DNA of 64,000 nt, taken from the NCBI RefSeq assembly GCF_013248995.1, contig NZ_JABRPK010000001.1:124001-188000 (forward strand). The letters are read 5' to 3'. A program made the position numbers and the translations under genes. Below are positions 50,182-59,714 of this stretch, piece by piece. The notes beneath the pieces are model-generated. The model saw nothing but the letters and a program-made list of their open reading frames with translations, had not been told where the DNA came from and made no database searches. Source of the DNA: Frigoribacterium sp. VKM Ac-2836. Lineage in GTDB: Bacteria; Actinomycetota; Actinomycetes; Actinomycetales; Microbacteriaceae. Positions within the stretch are counted from its first letter, which is position 1, and each line of letters opens with the position of its first letter.

Positions 50182-51999
50182 ATGGCTGAGACCGCCATCC
50201 CCTCCGACTCGTCGCCCGCGGCCCCCGGCCCCGCCGACCCCTCGGCCGACACGTACGTCGTCGGCGTCGACTACGGCACGCTCAGCGGCCGGGCCGTCGT
50301 CGTCCGCGTGCGCGACGGTGCCGAACTGGCCAGCGCGACGTTCGAGTACCCGCACGCCGTCGTCGACCGCACGCTGCCCGGCACGGGTGAACGCCTGCCC
50401 GCCGACTGGGCGCTGCAGGTGCCGTCCGACTACGTCGACGTGCTGAAGAACGCGGTGCCCGAGGCCTTGCGGGCGTCGGGCGTCGAGGCGTCCGCCGTGA
50501 TCGGCATCGGTACCGACTTCACGGCCTGCACCATGGTGCCCACCACCGCCGACGGCACCCCGCTGAACGAGCTCGACCGCTTCGCCGACCGCCCGCACGC
50601 GTTCGTCAAGCTCTGGCGCCACCACGCCGCGCAGGGCCAGGCCGACCGCATCAACGAGCTGGCCGCCGACCGCGGCGAGAGCTGGTTGCCGCGCTACGGC
50701 GGACTCATCTCGAGCGAGTGGGAGTTCGCCAAGGGCCTCCAGCTGCTCGAGGAGGACCCCGAGGTCTACGCCGCCACCGAGCACTGGGTCGAGGCCGCCG
50801 ACTGGATCGTCTGGCAGCTCAGCGGTCGCTACGTGCGCAACGCCTGCACCGCCGGGTACAAGGGCATCTACCAGGACGGTCAGTACCCCAGCCGTGAGTT
50901 CCTCGCCGCGCTGAACCCCGACTTCGCCGACTTCGCCGAGACCAAGGTCGTCCACGAGATCGGTGCCCTGGGCGATGTCGCGGGCACGCTGACCGCCGAG
51001 GCCGCCGGCTGGACGGGCCTGCCCGAGGGCATCGCCGTGGCCGTCGGCAACGTCGACGCGCACGTGACGGCGCCGGCCGCCAAGGCCACGCAGCCCGGCC
51101 AGATGGTCGCCATCATGGGCACGAGCACCTGCCACGTCATGAACGCCTCCACGCTCGCCGAGGTGCCGGGCATGTGCGGCGTCGTCGACGGCGGCATCGT
51201 CGACGGGCTCTACGGCTACGAGGCCGGCCAGTCCGGCGTCGGCGACATCTTCGCCTGGTACGTGAAGAACCAGGTGCCGCAGTCCTCGGTCGACGCCGCC
51301 GCGGCGGCCGGCAAGAGCGTGCACCAGCACCTCACCGACCTCGCCTACGAGCAGCCCGTCGGGGCCCACGGCCTCGTGGCCCTCGACTGGCACAGCGGCA
51401 ACCGCTCGGTGCTCGTCGACCACGAGCTGAGTGGCGTCATCGTCGGCCAGACGCTCAGCACCACGCCCGAAGAGGGCTACCGTGCCCTGCTCGAGGCCAC
51501 GGCCTTCGGCACCCGTCGCATCGTGCAGGCCTTCGAAGAGTCCGGGGTGCCGGTCACCGAGTTCATCGCCGCCGGCGGTCTGCTCAAGAACGCGCACCTG
51601 ATGCAGACCTACAGCGACGTGCTGCGCCTGCCGATCTCGACCATCACGAGCGAGCAGGGGCCGGCCCTCGGCTCGGCCATCCACGCCGCCGTCGCCGCGG
51701 GGGCCTACCCCGACATCCGGTCGGCGGCCGAGGCCATGGGCAGCGTCGAGCGGGCGACCTACGTGCCCGACGAGGCGAACGCCGACGCCTACGACGCCCT
51801 CTACGCCGAGTACCTCTTGTTGCACGACTGGTTCGGCCGTGGCGGTAACGACGTGATGCACCGCCTGCGCGCGATGCGTCGCGACGCGACCCGCGCCTCC
51901 TCGGGTTCCTCGGCGCCCGCCGAGAGCGCCCGCGGCACGGACGCCGTGGAGCAGGACGCCACCGCCTCCGCCGCGACCGACGCGCAGGTGACCGCATGA
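50182..51999 (+). CDS. araB: L-ribulokinase
   Basis: 605 residues, FGGY kinase fold. Phosphorylates L-ribulose at O5. Seen: N-terminal ATP site [29 protein letters not shown] near residue 110, [10 protein letters not shown], the conserved [23 protein letters not shown] and C-terminal [20 protein letters not shown]. The extra 25-residue Ser/Ala/Pro N-terminus is probably unstructured, and a Thr/Ala/Ser tail of about 35 residues ends the protein, where a dispersed 10-mer (51892-51901) lies. AAGGACG is the ribosome binding site. ATGA overlap with araD. Confidence 0.95.
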   Translation: MAETAIPSDSSPAAPGPADPSADTYVVGVDYGTLSGRAVVVRVRDGAELASATFEYPHAVVDRTLPGTGERLPADWALQVPSDYVDVLKNAVPEALRASGVEASAVIGIGTDFTACTMVPTTADGTPLNELDRFADRPHAFVKLWRHHAAQGQADRINELAADRGESWLPRYGGLISSEWEFAKGLQLLEEDPEVYAATEHWVEAADWIVWQLSGRYVRNACTAGYKGIYQDGQYPSREFLAALNPDFADFAETKVVHEIGALGDVAGTLTAEAAGWTGLPEGIAVAVGNVDAHVTAPAAKATQPGQMVAIMGTSTCHVMNASTLAEVPGMCGVVDGGIVDGLYGYEAGQSGVGDIFAWYVKNQVPQSSVDAAAAAGKSVHQHLTDLAYEQPVGAHGLVALDWHSGNRSVLVDHELSGVIVGQTLSTTPEEGYRALLEATAFGTRRIVQAFEESGVPVTEFIAAGGLLKNAHLMQTYSDVLRLPISTITSEQGPALGSAIHAAVAAGAYPDIRSAAEAMGSVERATYVPDEANADAYDALYAEYLLLHDWFGRGGNDVMHRLRAMRRDATRASSGSSAPAESARGTDAVEQDATASAATDAQVTA

Positions 52000-52709
52000 C
52001 CGGCTGGATCGACCGCTCGACGCAGGCGGCCATCGACGCCACCCGAGAAGACGTCGCCACCCTGCACGCCGAGCTCGTCCGCTACGGGCTCGTCGTCTGG
52101 ACGGGTGGCAACGTCTCGGGTCGTGTGCCCGGCACCGACCTCTTCGTCATCAAGCCGAGCGGCGTGCTCTACGACGACCTGACGGCCGAGAACCAGATCC
52201 TCTGCCGCCTCGACGGCACGGTGGTCGAGGGCACGCCGGGCAGCGACCGCAGCCCGTCGAGCGACACCGCGGCGCACGCCTACGTGTACCGCACCATGCC
52301 GCACGTCGGGGGAGTGGTGCACACCCACTCGACCTACGCGACGGCCTGGGCCGCCCGGGGCGAGGCCATCCCCTGCGTGATCACGGCGATGGCCGACGAG
52401 TTCGGCGGCGAGATCCCCGTCGGGCCGTTCGCCATCATCGGCGACGACTCGATCGGCCGCGGCATCGTCGCGACACTCACGGGTCACCGCAGCCGGGCCG
52501 TGCTGATGCAGAACCACGGCGTCTTCACCATCGGCAAGGACGCCCGCGACGCGGTCAAGGCCGCCGTCATGACCGAGGACGTCGCCCGGACCGTGCACGT
52601 CACGCGCCAGCTCGGCGAACCCATCCCCATCCCGGCAGAGAGCATCGACGCCCTCTTCGACCGGTACCAGAACGTCTACGGACAAGCACCCGCAGGAGAA
52701 CTGAAGTGA
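51996..52709 (+). CDS. araD: L-ribulose-5-phosphate 4-epimerase
   Basis: 237 residues. Class II aldolase-like zinc enzyme making D-xylulose-5-phosphate. Seen: [28 protein letters not shown], acidic Asp in [12 protein letters not shown], zinc histidines in [16 protein letters not shown], and [11 protein letters not shown]. Size matches E. coli AraD (231). Coupled to both neighbours by 4-nt overlaps. Confidence 0.95.
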   Translation: MTGWIDRSTQAAIDATREDVATLHAELVRYGLVVWTGGNVSGRVPGTDLFVIKPSGVLYDDLTAENQILCRLDGTVVEGTPGSDRSPSSDTAAHAYVYRTMPHVGGVVHTHSTYATAWAARGEAIPCVITAMADEFGGEIPVGPFAIIGDDSIGRGIVATLTGHRSRAVLMQNHGVFTIGKDARDAVKAAVMTEDVARTVHVTRQLGEPIPIPAESIDALFDRYQNVYGQAPAGELK

Positions 52710-54235
52710 CGAACGACACCCTCGACCCGACCGCCTTCCTCGCCTCACGAGAGGTGTGGTTCCTCACCGGCAGCCAGGGCCTCTACGGCGAGGAGACGCT
52801 GAAGCAGGTCGCCGACCAGTCGCGTGCCATCGCCGACGAGCTGGCCGCGGCCTCTGACGTGCCCGTGCGTCTCGTCTGGAAGCCCGTGCTGACCGACGCC
52901 GACGCGATCCGCCGCACGATGCTCGAGGCCAACCTCGACGACTCGGTCATCGGCGTCACGGCCTGGATGCACACCTTCAGCCCGGCCAAGATGTGGATCG
53001 GTGGCCTCGACGCCCTTCGCAAGCCGCTGCTGCACCTGCACACACAGGCGAACGTGGCCCTGCCCTGGGCCGACATCGACTTCGACTTCATGAACCTCAA
53101 CCAGGCCGCCCACGGCGACCGCGAGTTCGGCTACATGCAGACCCGCCTCGGCGTGCCGCGCAAGACGGTCGTCGGCCACGTCAGCGACCCGCGTGTGCAG
53201 CAGCAGGTGGGCACCTGGATGCGTGCCGCGGCGGGCGCCTCGGCGATGCGCTCGCTCAAGCTGGCGCGCTTCGGCGACAACATGCGCTTCGTCGGCGTGA
53301 CCGAGGGCGACAAGACCGAGGCCGAACTGGCCTTCGGCGTGCAGGTCAACACCTGGGGCGTCAACGAGCTGGCCGAGGCGGTCGCTTCGGCGTCCGAGTC
53401 GGCGATCGACGAGCTCGTCGCCGTGTACGAGGCCGAGTACGACGTCGTACCCGCTCTGCGGGCGGGTGGCGAGCGTCACCAGTCGCTGCGCGACGGCGCC
53501 GCGATCGAGATCGGGCTGCGGTCGTTCCTCGAGGAGGGTGGCTTCAGCGCGTTCACGACGAACTTCGAGGACCTCGGCGCGCTGAAGCAGCTGCCCGGCC
53601 TCGCGGTGCAGCGGCTGATGGCCGAGGGCTACGGCTTCGGCGCCGAGGGCGACTGGAAGACCTCGGTGCTGGTGCGCGCGGCCAACGTGATGGGTGCCGG
53701 GCTGCCCGGTGGCGCCTCCTTGATGGAGGACTACACCTACCACCTCGTGCCCGGCGAGGAGAAGATCCTCGGTGCCCACATGCTCGAGGTCAGCCCGGCG
53801 CTGACGTCGGGACGCGCCTCGCTCGAGGTGCACGCGCTCGGCATCGGCGGCAAGGACGACCCGGTGCGACTGGTCTTCTCGGCCGACCCCGGCCCGGCCG
53901 TCGTCGTCGCCATGAGCGACGTGCGCGACCGGTTCCGCCTGACGGTCAACGTGGTCGACGTGGTCGACCCCGACGAAGACCTGCCGAACCTGCCCGTGGG
54001 GCGTGCGGTGTGGAAGCCCCGGCCGTCGTTCGCCGTGTCGGCCGAGGCCTGGCTGACCGCGGGCGCCGCGCACCACACCGTGATGTCGACCGCGGTCGGA
54101 CTCGAGGCCTTCGAGGACCTCGCGCGCATCGTCGAGACCGAGCTGCTCGTGATCGACGAGGACACCCGCATCCGTGACTTCCGCCACGAGGTCGCCTGGA
54201 ACGCCGCGTACCACCGCCTCGCCCGCGGCCTCTAG
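52706..54235 (+). CDS. araA: L-arabinose isomerase
   Basis: 509 residues. Converts L-arabinose to L-ribulose with Mn2+. Seen: [15 protein letters not shown] at the start, [19 protein letters not shown], the metal-binding acidic residues in [13 protein letters not shown] and [10 protein letters not shown], His in [10 protein letters not shown], and HHTVMSTAV. Length as in E. coli AraA (500). Its ATG overlaps the araD stop. Followed by a perfect 20-bp hairpin. Confidence 0.96.
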   Translation: MTNDTLDPTAFLASREVWFLTGSQGLYGEETLKQVADQSRAIADELAAASDVPVRLVWKPVLTDADAIRRTMLEANLDDSVIGVTAWMHTFSPAKMWIGGLDALRKPLLHLHTQANVALPWADIDFDFMNLNQAAHGDREFGYMQTRLGVPRKTVVGHVSDPRVQQQVGTWMRAAAGASAMRSLKLARFGDNMRFVGVTEGDKTEAELAFGVQVNTWGVNELAEAVASASESAIDELVAVYEAEYDVVPALRAGGERHQSLRDGAAIEIGLRSFLEEGGFSAFTTNFEDLGALKQLPGLAVQRLMAEGYGFGAEGDWKTSVLVRAANVMGAGLPGGASLMEDYTYHLVPGEEKILGAHMLEVSPALTSGRASLEVHALGIGGKDDPVRLVFSADPGPAVVVAMSDVRDRFRLTVNVVDVVDPDEDLPNLPVGRAVWKPRPSFAVSAEAWLTAGAAHHTVMSTAVGLEAFEDLARIVETELLVIDEDTRIRDFRHEVAWNAAYHRLARGL

Positions 54236-54266
54236 GCCTCGAGCGCCGCACGCGCGGCTCGCTCAT

Positions 54267-54317
54267 CGAGTGGTCCCGGACCGTCCTCCGCCTCGGGGGA
54301 CGGTCCGGGACCACTCG
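54267..54317. terminator. Perfect 20-bp hairpin after araA
   Basis: CGAGTGGTCCCGGACCGTCC (54267-54286) pairs without mismatch to 54298-54317 over an 11-nt loop. It closes the araBDA operon. No U-tract, i.e. an I-shaped actinobacterial terminator. Confidence 0.85.
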
Positions 54318-54364
54318 TCTGCGTCCCCGGGCATACGGCGACGCCCGTCGTTGTTCACCCCCGC

Positions 54365-55378
54365 ATGAGCATTCCCCTCTCGATCCTCGACCTCGCCCCC
54401 GTCGCACCCGGACAGACCGTGCGCGAGAGCTTCGCGGCCTCCGTGGCCCTGGCACAGCAGGCCGAGGCGAGCGGGTACCGGCGGGTCTGGTACGCCGAGC
54501 ACCACAACATGGCCTCCATCGCGTCGAGCGCGACGTCGGTGCTGATCGCCCACATCGCCAGCCAGACCTCGACCATCCGCCTCGGCTCGGGCGGGGTGAT
54601 GCTGCCCAACCACTCACCGCTCGCCATCGCCGAGCAGTTCGGCACGCTCGAGACGCTGCACCCGGGCCGCATCGACCTCGGCCTCGGCCGCGCCCCGGGC
54701 AGCGACCAGGCCACGTTCCGCGCCATGCGCCGTGACCCGGCGTCGTCCGAGCGGTTCCCGCAGGACGTCGTCGAACTGCAGGCCTTCCTCGCGGGGGAGT
54801 CCCGTGTCGCCGGCGTCCAGGCCGTCCCCGGTGCCGGCACGAACGTGCCGCTGTACATCCTGGGGTCGTCGCTCTTCGGCGCGAAGCTAGCGGCCGCCCT
54901 CGGTCTGCCCTACGCCTTCGCCTCGCACTTCGCGCCCGGCGACCTGATCGACGCCGTGTCGGCCTACCGTCGCGAGTTCCAGCCCTCGGCCCAGCTCAGC
55001 GAGCCCTACGTGCTCGCCGCCGTCAACGCGATCGTCGCGGACGACGCCGACGACGCGGACACCCAGTTCGCCGCGGTCAAGCGTCAGCGCCTCATGATGC
55101 TGCTGCGCCAGAGCGGCCAGATCGACCCGACGCGCGAGTTCGGCGACGACGAGCTCGACCACCTGCTGCGCACGCCGGTCGGTCAGCACGTCCAGACCAT
55201 GACGACCTACACCGCCGTCGGCACGCCCGGTGACGCCCGCGAGTACATGGAGCAGTTCGCCCGCACCGCTCAGGCCGACGAGCTCATGGTCGCGCACTCG
55301 GCCTCGTCGACGGAGGCGCGCCTCCGTTCCGTCGCGCTGCTCGCGGACGCGATGCAGCTGGCTCCCGCCGCCGCATAG
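54365..55378 (+). CDS. LLM-class flavin-dependent oxidoreductase (luciferase-like)
   Basis: 337 residues. Seen: SILDLAPVAPGQTVRESF at the start, YRRVWYAEHHNMASIASSA, IRLGSGGVMLPNHSPLAIAEQFGTLE and GRIDLGLGRAPGSDQ, all blocks of the MsnO8/YhbW-like branch of bacterial luciferase-like proteins, which usually use F420 or FMN. Function of this branch is generally unknown. ATG 54365 directly follows a CCCCGC stretch without a Shine-Dalgarno. The gene converges on the mannosyltransferase gene across a hairpin. Confidence 0.9.
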   Translation: MSIPLSILDLAPVAPGQTVRESFAASVALAQQAEASGYRRVWYAEHHNMASIASSATSVLIAHIASQTSTIRLGSGGVMLPNHSPLAIAEQFGTLETLHPGRIDLGLGRAPGSDQATFRAMRRDPASSERFPQDVVELQAFLAGESRVAGVQAVPGAGTNVPLYILGSSLFGAKLAAALGLPYAFASHFAPGDLIDAVSAYRREFQPSAQLSEPYVLAAVNAIVADDADDADTQFAAVKRQRLMMLLRQSGQIDPTREFGDDELDHLLRTPVGQHVQTMTTYTAVGTPGDAREYMEQFARTAQADELMVAHSASSTEARLRSVALLADAMQLAPAAA

Positions 55379-55399
55379 CCCGCTGCGCCCCGCCTGCCG

Positions 55400-55461
55400 G
55401 ACACCGCCGAGTGGACGAGACATCGAGAAATGCGACGGTGTCCTGTCCGCTCGGCGGTGTC
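55400..55461. terminator. 17-bp stem with large loop between convergent genes
   Basis: GACACCGCCGAGTGGAC (55400-55416) pairs with 55445-55461 with one G-T position, leaving a 28-nt loop. It sits between the luciferase-like gene and the opposed mannosyltransferase gene. The loop size is unusual for a simple terminator. Confidence 0.65.
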
Positions 55462-55481
55462 TTCGTCAGAGCAGCCCGTGG

Positions 55482-56888
55482 CTACGGCGCGGTGAAGATG
55501 AAGACGAGCACGACGGCGACCGGCTGCAGGGCCGCGCCGCCGAGCAGCATCGCCCGGCGCAGCCACGGACGCGACGAGATGGCCGGCGACCCGAGCAGCG
55601 GGCTGAGCGGCATGAGCAGGCGGAACAGGCTCTGCTGCGGCAGGAACACCGCGACGAGGTAGGCGAAGAAGCCGGCGACGAACGCGACGACCTCGTGCCC
55701 GAGCCGGAGGGTCGACCGTCGGGTCATCCAGAACGTGAACGACGCGATGATGGCCAGCACGAGCACGATGCCACCGATGCCGAGCCAGCGTCCGGCCAGC
55801 AAGAACCACGGGGTCAGCGGCACGAAGACGGGACGGCCGACGTAGTCGACCCACCAGGCCATCTCGGTCTCGAGGTAGGCGTCCGACTGGCCGGTGACGA
55901 CGTGGGCGACGACCGGCCAGGCCAGTCCGGCCGCGGCCATCGCGAGTCCCGCCACGACGATCGTGGTCAGCTCACGCCTCGGCAGCCGTCCGCCGACGAC
56001 GAACTCGCGCAGCCCGGCCCGGGCCCGCCGGGCGGACGTGCGGGCGGCGAGGACCAGTGCCGGAGGCGCGGTGCCGATTCCGGTGATGCGTCGCGTCCCG
56101 TCGCCCTCGGTCGAGCGCGACCCCGCGACGGCCGACGCCGCGGCGGTCGGGCGTGCCTCGGGCCGCTCGCGCTCGGTGTGCCAGCGCACGATCAGGTGGA
56201 TGCCGAGCGCCAACGCCAGGGCGAGCGCCCCGGGACGGACGAACGACGCGACGATGCCCGCCGCCGCCACGAGCGGGTAGTTGCGGCGCTGCATGGCGAG
56301 CAGGCCGCCGAACATCAGCAGCAGGAAGAGGCTCTCGGCGTAGCCGACCGACATGACGAAGGCCATCGGCCCGAAGCAGAACAGCAGCACCGCCCAGACG
56401 GCTCCGGTGTGGCCGACCTTCGTCACGAGCAGGCGGTAGAGGACGATCGCCGCGGCCGCACCGAACACGGTGGCGAGCAGGGGAGCGGCGACGGTGAAGT
56501 CCATGCCCGTCGCCACCATCACCAGGTGACAGAGATACGGGAAGACCGGCAGGAACGCCCACTCGTTCGGCAGCACCTCGCCGGTCGCGTCGGTCGGAAG
56601 GGTCGACGGGTAGCCGTGCAGTGCGATCGTGCGGTACCGGTCGGCGTCCCACGACGAGGTGAAGTCGAGGAAGCTGCGGTCGCTGCCGGGCGTGATGAAG
56701 GTCGCACCGGCCAGTTTGGCGATCTCGTACACGGCGAAGAGGACGCTGGTCGAGAACAGCCGGGACGCGAGGTAGACGACCAGCACACTGCGCCAGCTGC
56801 CCGACAACCGACCGGCGAGGTCGATCGAGAAAGCGGGTCGGCGCAGCCTCGTCGCCGACGGCGACGCGATCGTCTCGCGGCTCACCAC
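55482..56888 (-). CDS. PIG-V-type membrane mannosyltransferase
   Basis: 468 residues, about ten membrane helices. GT-C fold glycosyltransferases of this kind use polyprenyl-phosphate mannose to modify lipids or proteins outside the membrane. Seen: the extracytoplasmic motif SSWDADRYRTIALHGYP with the catalytic Asp near residues 79-81, ATPLL-like VAAPLLATVFGAAAAIVLY, MSVGYAESLFLLLMFGGLLAM, and FVRPGALALALALG. A 50-residue Arg/Ala-rich cytoplasmic loop interrupts the middle. GTG start; 56885 is an equal GTG alternative. Acceptor unknown. Confidence 0.85.
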   Translation of the reverse strand: MVSRETIASPSATRLRRPAFSIDLAGRLSGSWRSVLVVYLASRLFSTSVLFAVYEIAKLAGATFITPGSDRSFLDFTSSWDADRYRTIALHGYPSTLPTDATGEVLPNEWAFLPVFPYLCHLVMVATGMDFTVAAPLLATVFGAAAAIVLYRLLVTKVGHTGAVWAVLLFCFGPMAFVMSVGYAESLFLLLMFGGLLAMQRRNYPLVAAAGIVASFVRPGALALALALGIHLIVRWHTERERPEARPTAAASAVAGSRSTEGDGTRRITGIGTAPPALVLAARTSARRARAGLREFVVGGRLPRRELTTIVVAGLAMAAAGLAWPVVAHVVTGQSDAYLETEMAWWVDYVGRPVFVPLTPWFLLAGRWLGIGGIVLVLAIIASFTFWMTRRSTLRLGHEVVAFVAGFFAYLVAVFLPQQSLFRLLMPLSPLLGSPAISSRPWLRRAMLLGGAALQPVAVVLVFIFTAP

Positions 56889-56955
56889 CCCGCCCCGTGT
56901 CCGGTCATCTGGACGACGCTACCAAGAGTCGGCTGGGACGGGGCAAGATCGACCC

Positions 56956-58077
56956 GTGCCCCTTCCGTCCTTCGCCGCCCTCGGGATCGACGACGTGGCG
57001 GTCGCGGTCTACCGTCACGTCGTCGCCGGGGCCGGCGCCGAGGCCGGTGCCGAGGACGGGGGCCGGGCGGCGGCCGGGCCGACCGCGGCGGCCGTGGCCC
57101 GGGCCGTGCACCTCGACGAGGCGACGGCCCTGGCCGCCCTGGAGCGCCTCCGTTCGCTCGGTCTCGTCCAACGGACGGCGGGCGGCGAGGGCTACGGCGC
57201 CGTGGATCCTCGCGTGGCCGTCCCAGCGGTGGTGGCCGCGCGTGCCGACGAGCTCGTCGAGGTGCGGGCGGCCGTGCCCGAGCTGGGCGAGTTGTTCGAC
57301 GAGGGGCGGCGCCCCCACGACGCCGATCAGCTGACCCGGGTCGTCGTCGGCCACGCGGCCGTGGGCGACTGGTACTCCCGGCTCGAGCATCGTGCGACCA
57401 CCGACTTCGTGGCCTTCGACCGCCCGCCCTACGTGGTCGCGTCGAACGAGTCCACCCAGCGGGTCGCCCTCGGGCGCGGGGTGCGCTGGCGGGCCGTCTA
57501 CACGGTCGCGAGCATCTCGGCCGACGGCAGCTGGCAGGGCGTGCACCGCCTCGGAGCCGACGGAGAGGAGGCTCGCATCACGCACGACCTGCCCGTCAAG
57601 TTGGCCGTAGCCGACCGCCGTGTCGCCCTCGTCTCGATCGGCCACGACCCCGAGCGGCCCGAGGCCCTCGTCACCGAGTCCGAACCGCTCGTCGCGGCGC
57701 TCTACGACCTCTTCGAGGCCCGGTGGCGCGGCGCCTCGCCCGTGCCCGGGACGCCCGGTGCAGGCCGCGCCGCGGTGGACTGGGCCTCGGTGGCCGCTCG
57801 GCTGGCGGCCGCGTCGCCGTCCGGCTCGGCACCGGTGCCCGGGGGCGCCGTGCCCTCCCGCGAGCAGGAGGCGCGACTCGCCACGCGCCCTCCCACCCCC
57901 GCCGAACGCGACCTGCTGGCCCTCGTGGCCGCCGGCGCGACCGACGACGTGATCGCGGGTCAACTCGGCATCTCGTCCCGCACCCTCCGGCGACGACTGC
58001 ATGCGCTCTTCGACGAGCTCGGCGCGAGCAACCGCTTCCACGCCGGCGTCGAGGCCGCCCGTCGCGGCTGGGTCTGA
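56956..58077 (+). CDS. TrmB-like/LuxR-type transcriptional regulator
   Basis: 373 residues. N-terminal winged helix of TrmB type (AAVARAVHLDEATALAALERLRSLGLVQR), a middle sensor-like domain (RPPYVVASNEST...), and a C-terminal LuxR helix-turn-helix PPTPAERDLLALVAAGATDDVIAGQLGISS ending RFHAGVEAARRGW, quoted here in two shorter parts as the AERDLLALVAAGATDD block and the IAGQLGISSRTLRRRL recognition helix. GTG start with CAAGAT 6 nt upstream, in leaderless spacing. A dispersed 10-mer copy (57866-57875) lies in the linker before the LuxR domain. Likely controls the following surface/secreted genes; ligand unknown. Confidence 0.82.
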   Translation: MPLPSFAALGIDDVAVAVYRHVVAGAGAEAGAEDGGRAAAGPTAAAVARAVHLDEATALAALERLRSLGLVQRTAGGEGYGAVDPRVAVPAVVAARADELVEVRAAVPELGELFDEGRRPHDADQLTRVVVGHAAVGDWYSRLEHRATTDFVAFDRPPYVVASNESTQRVALGRGVRWRAVYTVASISADGSWQGVHRLGADGEEARITHDLPVKLAVADRRVALVSIGHDPERPEALVTESEPLVAALYDLFEARWRGASPVPGTPGAGRAAVDWASVAARLAAASPSGSAPVPGGAVPSREQEARLATRPPTPAERDLLALVAAGATDDVIAGQLGISSRTLRRRLHALFDELGASNRFHAGVEAARRGWV

Positions 58078-58139
58078 CTCGGTCGACGTCCAGGCGGCTC
58101 ACGGCCCGCCCATCGAGTCACCGCGATAGCGTCCCCGAC

Positions 58140-58175
58140 GTGACCCGCCCGCTCCGTCTCGAGTCGTCGTGCTGA
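58140..58175 (+). CDS. Possible 11-codon leaderless upstream ORF
   Basis: TAGCGT at 58127-58132 is followed by 7 nt and a GTG at 58140; the frame VTRPLRLESSC stops at 58173-58175, four bases past the first base of the esterase GTG at 58169. The layout would hand ribosomes to the esterase gene, which has no Shine-Dalgarno of its own. It may instead show that transcription starts at 58140 and the esterase is read from a short leader. Confidence 0.3.
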   Translation: MTRPLRLESSC

Positions 58176-59485
58176 GGCTCTCCCTGGTGTCCGCCGGCAC
58201 CCTCGCCGCCGTGTACACGGTCGCCGGGGTGCTCGTGGTCCTGATGCTGCGTCGACCGCGTCGTGTTCGGACCTGGTGGCGCCGGGTCGTCGGGGCCGCC
58301 GCCCTGGGCGCCGGACTCGGCGCGCTCGTCACCTGGTGGCTCGGAGACGTCGAGGACGTGCTCGACGTCTCGCCCACCTGGGTCGACCGTCTCTGGGCCG
58401 GCGCTCTGCTCGTCGTCCTCGGTGCGGCCGTGGTCGCGCTGGTCCGCGGAGGCGCCCGACGACGCGTGCTCGCCACCTCGACCGTCGTCGTGATGGTTCT
58501 CGCCACGGGGCTCGCGATCGACCGCGACGGTGGGCTCTTCCCGACCGTGGGCTCGTTGATGGGCATCTCGGACGTCCCGGCGCTCGCCGTGCCGGCCGCA
58601 GAGACGGCCGCCGTCCGGGCCGGACGGACCGCGACCGCCGCCCTGCCCGACCTCGGTCGCACCTGGCGGGCGCCGGCCGCCCTGCCGTCGGCGGGGCGGC
58701 TCGGCAGCGTCGCCATCCCGGGCACGACATCAGGCTTCGACGCGCTGGTCTACCTGCCGCCCGCCGCCCTCGTGGCCGACCCGCCTCCCCTGCCCGTCGA
58801 CATCGTCCTGTCGGGGCAGGGCCCCGGCGCGGCACCCGAGAACCTGGTCGACGCCGGGCGGATGGTCCAGACGCTCGACGCCCTCGCCCGGGCGCACCAC
58901 GGCCTCGCCCCGGTCGTCGTCATGCCGGACCAGCTCGAGCGACCGACGAACAACCCGATGTGCGTCGACGGGCCGCTCGGCCACAGCGCGACCTACCTGA
59001 CGGTCGACGTGCCGCGCTGGATCACGAGCCATCTCTCGGTGCAGGCCCCCGGCCGGGCGTGGGCGATCTCGGGCTTCTCGCAGGGTGGTACCTGCTCCCT
59101 GCAACTGGCGGCGGGCCGTCCCGAGCTCTTCTCCTCGTTCGTCGACGTCTCGGGGCAGGTCGGTCCCCGGCTCGACGGTGGGGCCCGGACGACCGTGGAG
59201 CACGGTTTCGGCGGCGACCGGGCGGCCTACGAGGCCGCCCAGCCGCTCGCCGTGCTGGCCGGTAAGGCGCCCTACGTCGGCAGTGCGGGTTTCTTCGCGG
59301 TCGGCGGGACGGATTCGCGTTACGGGCCCGTGATGCCGATCGTGTCGGCGGCCGCCCGCGCCGCAGGCATGGAGGTGACCCGCGAGGTCGTACCCGGCAG
59401 CGGCCATGACTGGTCGACGGCGTCCCGGGGGCTCGCGGCGGGGACCGACTGGCTCGCGGCGCGACTCGGGCTGACGGGGCCGTAG
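58169..59485 (+). CDS. Membrane-anchored alpha/beta-hydrolase esterase
   Basis: 438 residues. Three to four N-terminal membrane helices (LVSAGTLAAVYTVAGVLVVL; VVGAAALGAGLGALVTWWL; AGALLVVLGAAVVALV; VVVMVLATGLAI) precede an extracellular PF00756-like esterase domain: nucleophile Ser304 in SGFSQGGTC, and His413 in GSGHDWST. This architecture resembles corynebacterial/mycobacterial mycolyltransferase-like and putative esterases of other actinobacteria. GTG start inferred from hydrophobic onset and the overlap with the upstream mini-frame. Substrate likely a cell-envelope ester; not known. Confidence 0.82.
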   Translation: MLRLSLVSAGTLAAVYTVAGVLVVLMLRRPRRVRTWWRRVVGAAALGAGLGALVTWWLGDVEDVLDVSPTWVDRLWAGALLVVLGAAVVALVRGGARRRVLATSTVVVMVLATGLAIDRDGGLFPTVGSLMGISDVPALAVPAAETAAVRAGRTATAALPDLGRTWRAPAALPSAGRLGSVAIPGTTSGFDALVYLPPAALVADPPPLPVDIVLSGQGPGAAPENLVDAGRMVQTLDALARAHHGLAPVVVMPDQLERPTNNPMCVDGPLGHSATYLTVDVPRWITSHLSVQAPGRAWAISGFSQGGTCSLQLAAGRPELFSSFVDVSGQVGPRLDGGARTTVEHGFGGDRAAYEAAQPLAVLAGKAPYVGSAGFFAVGGTDSRYGPVMPIVSAAARAAGMEVTREVVPGSGHDWSTASRGLAAGTDWLAARLGLTGP

Positions 59486-59573
59486 GGAGGCTTCGCGGGG
59501 GACCGTCCGCCGAAGGGGGGACGTCCTCGGTGCCCCACCCGCGCCTCCTCGTGTGAACTCTTTGGCCGATGCC

Positions 59574-59600
59574 GGTCACTGGCCGCTTTCGGCCATGACC
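59574..59600. terminator. Hairpin between esterase and subtilase genes
   Basis: GGTCA plus TGGCCG pair with CGGCCA plus TGACC with one bulged C (59574-59600) and a CTTT tetraloop. It lies 89 bp after the esterase stop and 115 bp before the subtilase start. It may terminate the former or act in the subtilase leader. A 10-mer copy lies at 59540-59549. Confidence 0.5.
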
Positions 59601-59714
59601 CCCACTAGAGGGTCACTCGCATTCACAGGTAGTTCTTATGGATCGACCGCGGCCTGGGGCTGCGGCGCACCCCCCGACAGCACGCTCCGCACGGCGTGCA
59701 TCGAAAGGCGATCC

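Larger units (their letters stand above)
558..59549. repeat. Dispersed 10-mer AGGAGGCGCG, 31 copies on both strands
   Basis: Forward copies start at 2033, 4016, 8138, 17834, 20138, 21574, 26742, 28910, 31355, 34927, 36471, 39352, 40803, 43776, 49034 and 57866. Reverse copies (CGCGCCTCCT) start at 558, 1903, 5517, 7945, 11048, 17734, 26792, 28792, 30031, 34949, 37003, 44713, 48988, 51892 and 59540. Most extend to SAGGAGGCGCGG. Copies lie inside genes, in gaps, and as terminator arms. There is no strand bias. Confidence 0.85.

Noticed and set aside
558-59549. The dispersed 10-mer as a Chi or KOPS sequence
   Set aside because: Copies are almost equally divided between strands (16 and 15), without the orientation bias such signals show.
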